Origin: Silvibacterium acidisoli
Lineage (GTDB): Bacteria > Acidobacteriota > Terriglobia > Terriglobales > Acidobacteriaceae
Reading direction: 5' to 3'
Assembly: GCA_022870745.1 (NCBI GenBank)
Contig: CP085323.1
Coordinates: forward strand, 2,976,001-3,040,000
Length of the DNA stretch: 64,000 bases
In this document: positions 43,875-51,969 of the stretch, piece after piece
How the letters are laid out: every line of letters starts with the position of its first letter
Position numbering within the stretch: the stretch's first letter is position 1
Position numbers and translations under genes: made by a program
Notes under the pieces: generated by a model
Told to the model about the DNA's origin: nothing
Database searches by the model: none
Seen by the model: the letters and a program-made list of their open reading frames with translations, nothing else

Positions 43875-46317
43875 GCATAAAGACTGGAACGAGGCTGGAT
43901 CGTTCGCCGCCCAGGTAAACCTGTACGGCTTTTGGGACGAGCACTGCTTCTTGACGAAATCGGGCGACCTTGGATGCGCATTGAAGATCGGCGGCATCGA
44001 CTACGAGAGCCTCGACCATGCCGGTCTCGATTACGCAGTGAAGCGTCTGGAAGCTGCGCTCCGCTCGCTCGACGACAAATGCCGCCTGTATCAAATCCTG
44101 TTCAAGCGCAACCGGCCCGCGATACCGCACGCGGAGTATGAGAACCCGCTGGTGCGCGCGGCTGTCGAGCAGCGCAGCGCGTTCCTCGCGTCGAAGTCAG
44201 AGCGTCTTTACTCGATTGAAATCTTCTGGATTCTCATGGTCGATGGCAGCTTCCAGAAGACCGGGCTGTTGCACGCATTGTCGCAGTTACCGAAACACCC
44301 CCGCGCCTCGCTCCGCGAGTTGCGTGCTCTTTTCTCCGGCAACAAAGAACGCTCTCTGCTGTACGAGCAGGTCGAGCGCGACCGGATGCGGTTGCAGCAG
44401 AAGGTGAACAGTTTGAGTGGACAGCTAAACGACCTCATGACGGTCGGGCTGCCAGGGGCGGAGGAGACGTTTCGCATATTGCGCCGTCTCGTGAACCTCC
44501 GCCCCTCCAAAATTGACGATGCGCCGCTCTGCAATGCGCGACATCTCGACTGGCAGGTCTGCGATTCGGAGCTGGAAGCCCACCGTGGTTACCTGCGCCT
44601 CGATGACGACTACGTCCGGGTCCTCACGCTCAAAGAACTGCCGTCCGAGACGCGGCCGCTGCTGTTGCAGGGGCTGCTCGATGTTCCGGCGAACTTCCAT
44701 GTCGTCACCGAATGGCATCCCGTCACCAATGAGAAGGCACGCAAAGAAATCGCCTCGCGCCGCAGGCATCACCACAACTCGAAGACCAGCTTCGTCAGCA
44801 ATCTTCAGGACCGCGATAACAAGGGCAACCAGGACAACCTCGTAGATGACTCCAAAGCCGCTGCCGTCGCGGAGCTTGGCAACGCACTCACCGCGATGGG
44901 CATGGAGGGCAAGAACTTCGGCGAGCTCACGCTATCCGTCGTGATCTATGACGAAGACCACGTGAAGGTGGAACACACCATCGCGGAGTTTCAGAAGCTG
45001 TTCACGCAGCATGACGGGCTGCTGTACCAGGAACGTTACAACCTCCTCAATGCGTTCTTCGCCACCATCCCCGGCAATAGGCAGTTCAACCTGCGCAAGC
45101 AGTGGGCGCTTAACTCGAACTACGCCGATCTGTCGTTCCTTTTCACGGTGGATACCGGCAGCGCGTGGAACCCGCATCTTGAACGCGAGTACCTCGCCGT
45201 CCTCGAATCCACCCACGGCACACCCTACTATCTGAACCTTCACAGCGGCGATGTCGCGCACACATTGATGCTGGGAGCTACAGGCTCAGGCAAAAGTTTC
45301 TGCGCATCGATGCTTCTGCAGTCGGCGCAGAAGTATGAGCCGCTGACGTTCGTCTTCGACCTTGGCGGCAGCTACGAAACATTGACGCGCGCCTTCGGCG
45401 GATCGTATCTCAACGTCGGCCTGAAGAATCCGGGCTTCAGCATCAATCCCTTGTCACTCGAAGCCACACACGAGAACCTGAACTTCCTGTTTCTCTTTCT
45501 GCGCGTGCTGATCGAAGGCGGTGGACGCTATGAACTGACGACAGCCGATGAGAAGGCGCTCTTCGCGGGGCTGGAGCGCATCTATAAACTCCCGCGCGAG
45601 ATCAGGACGCTCACCAACTTCGCATCCATCCTCGGCCCGCTGGGTGAGCGGCTGCACCGATGGACCCAGGCGGGACAGTTCGGCTATCTCTTCGACAACG
45701 TAGACGACACGTTGACCTTCGCACGCTTCCAGACCTTCAACTTCGACGGTTGGTCTGACTACCCGGACATCCTGGAACCGCTGCTGTTCTATGTGCTGCA
45801 GCGTGCGTCTTCGAAGATCGAGATATCCGAAAATGTCGGCACGTTCAAGCCGTTCCTGATCGACGAAGCGTGGATCTTCCTTAAGAACAAGATCATCCGC
45901 GACTGGATCACGCGCGCCGAAAAGACGTGGCGCAAGAAGAACGCCGCCATGATTCTGGCGACGCAGTCGGTCGTGGAACTGGCCGCTTCCGACATGCTGC
46001 ACATCATCAATGAGTCCTGCCCGACGAAGATATTCCTCGCTAACCCCAACATCGACCGCAAGCTCTATGCCGAAATCTTCCAGTTGAACGACACGCAGCT
46101 TGAGTTGCTGGAGTCGCTCGTGCCCAAGCGTGAGCTGCTGGTCATCCAGCCGCGCGGGACTAAGAAATTGGTTTTGGAAGTCGACGCCCTCAGCTACTGG
46201 ATGGCGACGAACAACGCCCGCGACAACATCCGCAAACAGGATTACTTCAATCGCTTCGGCCCAGAGCAGGGACTCCTGCGTCTGGCCGAGGACTACCCCA
46301 ACCCACTCAACCGCTAA
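43861..46317 (+). CDS. virB4: VirB4/TrbE conjugation ATPase
   Basis: The 818-residue ATPase has an N-terminal CagE/TrbE domain and a C-terminal P-loop domain with Walker A GATGSGKS at about residues 471-478 and Walker B FLIDEAWIF at about 665-673. A TQSV motif and SCPTKIFLANP follow, as in the family. VirB4 energises pilus assembly and substrate transfer at the inner membrane. It is co-translated with virB3. Confidence 0.95.
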   Translation: MYKIEHKDWNEAGSFAAQVNLYGFWDEHCFLTKSGDLGCALKIGGIDYESLDHAGLDYAVKRLEAALRSLDDKCRLYQILFKRNRPAIPHAEYENPLVRAAVEQRSAFLASKSERLYSIEIFWILMVDGSFQKTGLLHALSQLPKHPRASLRELRALFSGNKERSLLYEQVERDRMRLQQKVNSLSGQLNDLMTVGLPGAEETFRILRRLVNLRPSKIDDAPLCNARHLDWQVCDSELEAHRGYLRLDDDYVRVLTLKELPSETRPLLLQGLLDVPANFHVVTEWHPVTNEKARKEIASRRRHHHNSKTSFVSNLQDRDNKGNQDNLVDDSKAAAVAELGNALTAMGMEGKNFGELTLSVVIYDEDHVKVEHTIAEFQKLFTQHDGLLYQERYNLLNAFFATIPGNRQFNLRKQWALNSNYADLSFLFTVDTGSAWNPHLEREYLAVLESTHGTPYYLNLHSGDVAHTLMLGATGSGKSFCASMLLQSAQKYEPLTFVFDLGGSYETLTRAFGGSYLNVGLKNPGFSINPLSLEATHENLNFLFLFLRVLIEGGGRYELTTADEKALFAGLERIYKLPREIRTLTNFASILGPLGERLHRWTQAGQFGYLFDNVDDTLTFARFQTFNFDGWSDYPDILEPLLFYVLQRASSKIEISENVGTFKPFLIDEAWIFLKNKIIRDWITRAEKTWRKKNAAMILATQSVVELAASDMLHIINESCPTKIFLANPNIDRKLYAEIFQLNDTQLELLESLVPKRELLVIQPRGTKKLVLEVDALSYWMATNNARDNIRKQDYFNRFGPEQGLLRLAEDYPNPLNR

Positions 46318-46325
46318 GGAGCCTT

Positions 46326-47078
46326 ATGTCCCGTTCGCCTCTCTTTCCATTGCTGCTCGGTCTTGTCGCCACTGTTGCGCACGGCCAGCAGACCGCCCGT
46401 GTCGTGAAGTACCACGCCAACGACATTGTCAACGTCCGCGCGAAGATGCGCTACACCACGCTGATCGAGCTGCCCTCGACGGAGAAGATTCTCGAAGTCG
46501 CTACGGGTGACAAAGACTTCTGGATCATCAACCCCGTGGGCAATTACTGTTTCCTGCATCCGGCCAAGGAAGGCATCCACTCCAACCTCAACCTGATTAC
46601 CGACAAGGGCACGGTCTACTCGTTCACACTCGATGATGTCGAATCGGGCGATCCAGACCTCAAGGTCATCATCGAGCCGTCCGACCCATCTTCACTTGCC
46701 GCAGCGAATGGCGCGGGCAAGCTCGTCTCCGCCGCCGAAGTCACTGCTGCCCAGGAACAGGCGCAGGCAGCGAAGACCCATGCTGCTGCTGCCGTTGAGC
46801 AGTTCCGCTCGGAGTATCCCACGTCCGCTCTCAAGTTCGATTACAGCTTTCGCGACAAGAAGCCGTTCGATGTCTCGGCGATCTATCACGATGACAAGTT
46901 CACGTACATCAAGTCGTCGGCCTCGGAGAAGTTCTCCGTGTATGAACTGAAGGACGGCAAGCCCGATCTCATCACCTTCCAGCTCAAGGACGGCACCTAT
47001 GTCCTGCCCACCGTTGTCGATAAGGGCTATCTCCAGATCGGCAAGCGCAAGCTCGACTTCGAGCGGAAGGGCGAGTGA
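46326..47078 (+). CDS. virB9: VirB9/TrbG outer-membrane core complex protein
   Basis: The 250-residue protein has a signal peptide ending VAHGQQ, an N-terminal domain with VNVRAKMRYTTLIELP (the VirB9/TrbG start), and a C-terminal beta sandwich (PLEVSAIYHDD-type sequence to RKLDFERKG). With VirB7 and VirB10 it forms the outer membrane pore. No small VirB7 lipoprotein is visible next to it. Confidence 0.9.
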   Translation: MSRSPLFPLLLGLVATVAHGQQTARVVKYHANDIVNVRAKMRYTTLIELPSTEKILEVATGDKDFWIINPVGNYCFLHPAKEGIHSNLNLITDKGTVYSFTLDDVESGDPDLKVIIEPSDPSSLAAANGAGKLVSAAEVTAAQEQAQAAKTHAAAAVEQFRSEYPTSALKFDYSFRDKKPFDVSAIYHDDKFTYIKSSASEKFSVYELKDGKPDLITFQLKDGTYVLPTVVDKGYLQIGKRKLDFERKGE

Positions 47079-48349
47079 TGCCGATGGCAGACGAAAAACC
47101 CACACCCGCTCTGGAGTCGCAGGCTGCAAGTCCCTCCCCCGACAACACCACTGGTCTGAAAGATAAGCGGACCAGGCCGGAGGGCGTTGTCCCCAAGCAG
47201 GCCCAGGGCTACGTGATGGCAGGGCTCGCTGTGCTCATCCTGATGGCCGTTATGTTCTCGAAGAACCATGCCAAGCCTGCACCGAAAGAAGCGGTGACAT
47301 CCCCTCTGGCCGTGTCCACCGATGCTAATCAGCGGAAGATACAGGAGCTGGAGCAGGACCTGAGCGCCGACCAGCGCCAGAGCCAGCAGCAGGCGCGGGA
47401 TGAAGCCGCCATCGCTCCCGTTGCCGGTTCCTCCACCATCAATCCCGCTACCGGGCAGCCCGTCCAGCCCGGCGTGGCTCCTGCTGCGCAGTTGCAGCCG
47501 GTCGTTGCGCCAGCGGAGCCGCCACGCGATCAGGTCGCGGATGCAGAGAAGGCGATGGCCTTCCGAGCGCGCTTCGCTTCGAACCTTGTGACCGCCGATG
47601 ATGGCGCCGCGCGCCCATCGGTCGAGTCGCTCGGCGCTGGAGAGAACGCACCGGCTCGCTCTTCGAGCTTGCCGGCGACGCCGCCAACACAGGCCGCAGC
47701 CACTGTGAGCAGCGATGCAAAGAAGCGTGCGCCCGAAGTGAACATCAACAATGCCCATGGCCAGCCCTACGTGGTTTTTGAAGGCACAAGCATCGATACG
47801 GTGCTGGTCAACAGATTGGACGGTGAGTTCGCGGGCCCGCTGAAAGTGATGGTCACCAATCCCATCTACAGCCAGGACAGGCAGCACATGCTTGTCCCCG
47901 AAGGGACCTTCATCCTCGGCGATGTGCAGAAGGTGGGTGGCCTCGGCCAGAAGCGTCTGGCTGTCACCTTTCACCGCATGCTAATGCCCGATGGCTATTC
48001 CGTCGATCTCGACCAGTTCCACGGTCTGGATCAGGCCGGAGCCACCGGACTGAAAGACAAAGTCAACAACCATTACGTGGAGATCTTCGGCGCGTCGATT
48101 GCGCTGGGAATTATCTCCGGAGCAGCCGAGGCAACGAACGCCAACCAGGGCTACAACGAGACCGGCAGCGAAGCCTACAAGCAAGGCATCTCTTCCAGTC
48201 TCGCGCAGTCAGGTGCGACCGTACTCGATCGCTTCATCAACATCCCGCCCACCATCACCATCCGCGAAGGCCACCGGATCAAGGTGTACATCACGCAGGA
48301 CATGCTCCTGCCTGCGTATGAAAACCACACCATGCCCAGCAGCTACTGA
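47078..48349 (+). CDS. virB10: VirB10/TrbI core complex protein
   Basis: The ATG at 47078 overlaps the virB9 stop (TGATG). The 423-residue protein has a cytoplasmic start, one transmembrane helix (QGYVMAGLAVLILMAVMF), a long Ala/Gln/Pro-rich periplasmic linker, and a C-terminal beta-barrel domain with VPEGTFILGDVQKV and the typical RLAVTFHRMLMPDG. VirB10 spans both membranes and links the ATPases to the pore. The extended linker is typical of the TrbI branch. Confidence 0.93.
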   Translation: MPMADEKPTPALESQAASPSPDNTTGLKDKRTRPEGVVPKQAQGYVMAGLAVLILMAVMFSKNHAKPAPKEAVTSPLAVSTDANQRKIQELEQDLSADQRQSQQQARDEAAIAPVAGSSTINPATGQPVQPGVAPAAQLQPVVAPAEPPRDQVADAEKAMAFRARFASNLVTADDGAARPSVESLGAGENAPARSSSLPATPPTQAAATVSSDAKKRAPEVNINNAHGQPYVVFEGTSIDTVLVNRLDGEFAGPLKVMVTNPIYSQDRQHMLVPEGTFILGDVQKVGGLGQKRLAVTFHRMLMPDGYSVDLDQFHGLDQAGATGLKDKVNNHYVEIFGASIALGIISGAAEATNANQGYNETGSEAYKQGISSSLAQSGATVLDRFINIPPTITIREGHRIKVYITQDMLLPAYENHTMPSSY

Positions 48350-48409
48350 CCTTTGTTCGCTCTTGCTTCGCGCCGTTGCTTGCGCCTGCGCTCACCGAAA
48401 GGACTTGTT

Positions 48410-49246
48410 ATGAAACTCCATCTTCCTGTCGCCGCTCTTCTCCTCACGCTCGCGCCGCTGGCGCATGCGCAGTTCGGCAGCGGTATCGTCTTCGACCCCA
48501 CGCAGTCCGCCCACGCTCTGCAACAGATCGAGCAGGCGTCCGAGCTGTACACGACCGCCGTCGATACCCGCAACCAGATTGTCACCATGTACAACCTCGC
48601 CCACCAGATGGCCCAAATGCCACAGAATCTCGAAGCGCGGTACAAGGCTGACTGGTCGCAGTGGACCAGCCTGCAGGCCCCGGCTAACACCTATGGCAAT
48701 ACCGCGGCGCTGGTGAACGCGCTCAACTTCGGCGTTCTCGCCAACGCACAGCAGGGATACAACAGCGCCTACATTCAGGCGCAGAGCTATCCCTCGGGCA
48801 GCTACTCCTCGCTCGATGCCCGGACCCAGGCGACCGTCGCCAATCAGTACGCCACATCGGAGCTGGCGCAGACAACGACCACCAACACGCTTGCGACGCT
48901 CGGCACCATCCGCACGAACGAGCAGCAGTTCGCTGCCAAGCTGTCGAATCTCGATTCGGATACCTTCTCGCTCAATTCCAGCCAGCAGACAGAGGCTGCT
49001 CTGCTCGGCAAGATCAACTCCGCCACGCTGCTGCAGATCCATTCGCAGATGGATGCCAATCAGCTTCTCGCGGCTTCCATTCAGCAGCAGCTCATCGCGC
49101 AGAAGGAGCAGATCGACGCCCGCAATCGGGCACTCAATAACGCCATTTACTTCCAGCAGAACTTTGCAACGGCCATGCAAAACGTGAACAACGGCGTAAG
49201 CGAATCGATGCACTCCATCTCGCTCAGCATCAACGGGAGCTACTGA
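48410..49246 (+). CDS. virB5: VirB5/TrbJ-like pilus-associated protein
   Basis: The ATG at 48410 gives a signal peptide (LLLTLAPLAHAQ) and a 278-residue secreted protein of helical coiled-coil character, rich in Gln and Ala. FDPTQSAHALQQIEQASEL and MAQMPQNLEARYKADW resemble TrbJ. VirB5/TrbJ proteins cap the pilus tip or help recognise recipients. The stop overlaps the next gene start. Confidence 0.8.
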   Translation: MKLHLPVAALLLTLAPLAHAQFGSGIVFDPTQSAHALQQIEQASELYTTAVDTRNQIVTMYNLAHQMAQMPQNLEARYKADWSQWTSLQAPANTYGNTAALVNALNFGVLANAQQGYNSAYIQAQSYPSGSYSSLDARTQATVANQYATSELAQTTTTNTLATLGTIRTNEQQFAAKLSNLDSDTFSLNSSQQTEAALLGKINSATLLQIHSQMDANQLLAASIQQQLIAQKEQIDARNRALNNAIYFQQNFATAMQNVNNGVSESMHSISLSINGSY

Positions 49247-50067
49247 TGGGACAGAACATCATCGCGCAGCTCGGGCAGGCTGTCACGCAACTGCTCTCCT
49301 CGCAGGGCAACACCCTTCAGGCCACGGGACTCGACATCTTCCGTGGCCTGGCCACCATCCTCATCGCATGGTTTGGCATCAAGGCAGCTCTGTCCGCCTC
49401 GCAGGGACTCGGCGGTTTTCACTTTGCCAAATTCGCCGACTTGATTCTGATGATCTCGCTTGGCCTTGGCATGCTCACCTACTACTCAACGCCGATCCCC
49501 GGCACGAGCTACAGCTTCTCCGACCTTGTCACCAAGGAAGGACTCAGCCTGGCTACGAAGATCGAGTCCGACCAGACGCAGGAGATCGCAACCACCATCA
49601 CCAACGCCGAGCAGACGCTCGGCCAGCCTCCGGGCAGCTTCAACATCCTTGAAGACATGACCTATCTGCTCGTGGCAGTCATCCTTGCTGCGATGGAGGC
49701 CGTCGCGTTCTCTGTCATCGCCTACGGCTATGTTGCCGCCGCCGTCTGCGTGCTCATCGGTCCGGTCTTCATCCCCTGGTTCATCGTGCCGAAGATGGAC
49801 TGGCTCTTCTGGGGATGGCTGAAGGCATTTATTGGTTTCAGCTTCTATCAGGTCGTGGCGTCCGCGTTTATTTATGTCTTCGCTCATGTCCTTGCGGCGA
49901 TGTTCCAGATGATCGGCCCCATCACCATCGAAAACGCCCTTACCATCCTGCCCGCACTGTTCATCACTTTGTTCGTGTGCGTCTATGGCCTCTACAAAAT
50001 CCCTGAGCTGACATCCGCTGTTCTGAGCGGTCGCACTGGCACCTGGGTCAACCTTCACGGAGATTAG
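49246..50067 (+). CDS. virB6: VirB6/TrbL inner-membrane T4SS protein
   Basis: The 273-residue protein has at least five hydrophobic helices: GLDIFRGLATILIAWFGIKA near residue 35, LILMISLGLGMLTYY, then LLVAVILAAMEAVAFSVIAYGY and AAAVCVLIGPVFIPWFIV (each in two parts), and a final VSAFIYVF region. It is the polytopic channel component at the inner membrane. Its ATG overlaps the VirB5 stop. Confidence 0.85.
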   Translation: MGQNIIAQLGQAVTQLLSSQGNTLQATGLDIFRGLATILIAWFGIKAALSASQGLGGFHFAKFADLILMISLGLGMLTYYSTPIPGTSYSFSDLVTKEGLSLATKIESDQTQEIATTITNAEQTLGQPPGSFNILEDMTYLLVAVILAAMEAVAFSVIAYGYVAAAVCVLIGPVFIPWFIVPKMDWLFWGWLKAFIGFSFYQVVASAFIYVFAHVLAAMFQMIGPITIENALTILPALFITLFVCVYGLYKIPELTSAVLSGRTGTWVNLHGD

Positions 50068-50069
50068 CC

Positions 50070-50753
50070 ATGCCCACTCAGCAAAAGCCCTTCGCCACCG
50101 AAGCCGGACACAAGTTCCTAGAGCTGTATGCCGAGCCTGTCGTCACCAATAGCTATCTCAAGGTGGCACTGCTCGTACTCTCCGTCGTCACGCTCGCTTC
50201 GCTTGTGCTCCTCTATCGTGCGCAGACAGCAGCCCTCCATCTAAAGCCGATTGTCTTTGCGATTACGGACATAGGGCGAGCGCAGCGGCTGAATCTTGAT
50301 TCCACGTCCATCCCCATCGAGCAGGTCAGCAAATACTATCTCGCGCAATGGGCGGAGCTTTACTACGGGCGCAATCACGCGACGCTGCGGAAGGATTTCG
50401 GAATCTCGCTGAACTTCTTCTCGGACGAGAAGCAGAACGCGACGCTCAATCAGGTCAGGAAGGACAAGACGCTCGACAACTTCCTGCTCGACCCGAGCAC
50501 ACCGAACGTGGACATAGCGATCAAGGCCGTTGTTCTCGACGACACAAGGCAGGCCCCATATCGCGCCCACATCGAGTTCGAGAAGGTTTTCTATTCGCCC
50601 GGCGACCAGCAGGAACAGAGCCGCGAACGCTGGACCGCGAACGTGGTCTACAGCTTCCGCGATGCTGTGCCAAACGACATGCTGCTCACCAACCCTCTGG
50701 GTCTCGTCATCAGCTACGTCCATGAAGACCAGGCATTCGGGAGCGGCTCATGA
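50070..50753 (+). CDS. virB8: VirB8/TrbF T4SS bridge protein
   Basis: The 227-residue protein has a short cytoplasmic start, one transmembrane helix (LKVALLVLSVVTLASLVLLY) and a periplasmic domain with FFSDEKQNATL and the late NPLGLVISYVHEDQA. This is the VirB8/TrbF layout, linking inner-membrane parts with the core complex. It is the last recognisable structural VirB gene of the cassette. Confidence 0.88.
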   Translation: MPTQQKPFATEAGHKFLELYAEPVVTNSYLKVALLVLSVVTLASLVLLYRAQTAALHLKPIVFAITDIGRAQRLNLDSTSIPIEQVSKYYLAQWAELYYGRNHATLRKDFGISLNFFSDEKQNATLNQVRKDKTLDNFLLDPSTPNVDIAIKAVVLDDTRQAPYRAHIEFEKVFYSPGDQQEQSRERWTANVVYSFRDAVPNDMLLTNPLGLVISYVHEDQAFGSGS

Positions 50754-51130
50754 AACCGAAGATCCCTGTTCTCCTCTACTGCGCCGACCGCGAGCTGTTG
50801 TCTTCAACGGCATTCGCGTTGCGCTTGCAGCCGTACGCTGTGACTGCTGTTGACGATAGCCGCAGCGCTACAGCCGTCATGATGTCTAACGACCTCGTCT
50901 GCGGCATCCTCATCCACGCGAAGCAGGGCGATCTCGCTGGTCGGCTTATACACCGGCTGCTCGAAGCAGACCTCCACGTCCCAGTGTTGCTGGTGGACCG
51001 TGCCGGCGACCTCGCACCCGTCCGCTACGCGGACATGGTGCTCTATGGCCGCAATACAACGATGGCGCACATCCTCGGCGCGCTCTCTGTGCTCTGCGCG
51101 CGGAAGCGCGGTCCACGGAGTGCTGCGTGA
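50750..51130 (+). CDS. Pseudo-receiver-like protein
   Basis: The 126-residue protein overlaps the virB8 stop by four bases. Its strand-helix pattern fits a CheY-like receiver (IPVLLYCADRELL, then AVDDSRSATAVMM, ILIHAKQGD, VPVLLVDRAGDL). However, the phosphoacceptor position at the end of strand 3 is His (ILIH) instead of Asp. It would be a phosphorylation-independent receiver or simply a flavodoxin-fold protein. Function unknown; coupling to the next gene suggests a link with it. Confidence 0.5.
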   Translation: MKPKIPVLLYCADRELLSSTAFALRLQPYAVTAVDDSRSATAVMMSNDLVCGILIHAKQGDLAGRLIHRLLEADLHVPVLLVDRAGDLAPVRYADMVLYGRNTTMAHILGALSVLCARKRGPRSAA

Positions 51131-51969
51131 ACGAGGTGGTGTACATCGGCGGATTCTCAGGCGGCATCGACTCGCAGGCCGCCGCGCGGTTCATGCTGAA
51201 CCGATACGGTGCTGCCTGCGTCGTTCTCGTCAATGCCGATGCCGGTGGGAACGAGCATCCGCTCACTGACGAGCACATCGGCTGGTATTCCGAGCACGTA
51301 CAGCCCGTCATCAGAATTACGGCCAAGATCGGCGACTTCCGTACAGACGGCTGGTGCGAACAGAAGGGACTCGACCCGGCAGCTACTTTGACGTTCCCTG
51401 AGCTGGCTCGCATCAAAGGCCGCTTTCCATCACGCCGTGCGCAGTTCTGCACCGAAGCATTGAAGCTGGCTCCCATACGCCGATGGCTTGAAGAGCATTA
51501 TCCAGACGGCAACTATGCGCGCTTCACTGGCGTGCGCCGCGATGAATCGCTGGCACGCTCCGATCGCCAATGGCACGAATGGGACGACTTCTACGATTGC
51601 GAGCTCTATAACCCGGTCTATGACTGGACGAAGCAGATGTGCTTCGACTACGTCCGCGCACAGGGTGAGCAGATCAATCCGCTCTATTCACTTGGATTCA
51701 CGCGCGTGGGCTGCGCGCCCTGCATCAACTCTGGCAAAGACGACATCCTGAATTGGGCGACACGCTTCCCGGAAATGATCGATAAGGTCCGCGCGTGGGA
51801 GCAGTACGTCGGGCGTACGTTCTTCGCGCCCTGCGTGCCCGGCATGGCAGTCAACTGGATCGACGATGTCGTCGCATGGGCAAAGACCGATCATGGCGGC
51901 AGGCAGAACAACCTCTTTCGCATCCTCCCGCCACCGGCGTGTGAGTCGAGATTCGGATTGTGCGAATGA
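51127..51969 (+). CDS. PP-loop ATPase/PAPS-reductase-like protein
   Basis: Starting at GTG 51127, which overlaps the upstream stop, the 280-residue protein has the PP-loop YIGGFSGGIDSQAA (residues 6-19), the nucleotide-binding motif of adenylyl-transferring N-type ATPases. Conserved positions FCTEALKLAPIRR, TGVRRDES and a Cys pair in RVGCAPCINSGK may hold a metal or thiol site. PAPS reductases, DndC and related enzymes share this fold. None of the DNA-phosphorothioation partners is present, so I do not assign a reaction. It overlaps the downstream methyltransferase. Confidence 0.8.
   Translation: MNEVVYIGGFSGGIDSQAAARFMLNRYGAACVVLVNADAGGNEHPLTDEHIGWYSEHVQPVIRITAKIGDFRTDGWCEQKGLDPAATLTFPELARIKGRFPSRRAQFCTEALKLAPIRRWLEEHYPDGNYARFTGVRRDESLARSDRQWHEWDDFYDCELYNPVYDWTKQMCFDYVRAQGEQINPLYSLGFTRVGCAPCINSGKDDILNWATRFPEMIDKVRAWEQYVGRTFFAPCVPGMAVNWIDDVVAWAKTDHGGRQNNLFRILPPPACESRFGLCE

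Noticed and set aside
51127-51969. DndC of a phosphorothioation system
   Set aside because: Only the PP-loop fold is shared; DndA, DndB, DndD and DndE are absent, so the specific name is not justified.
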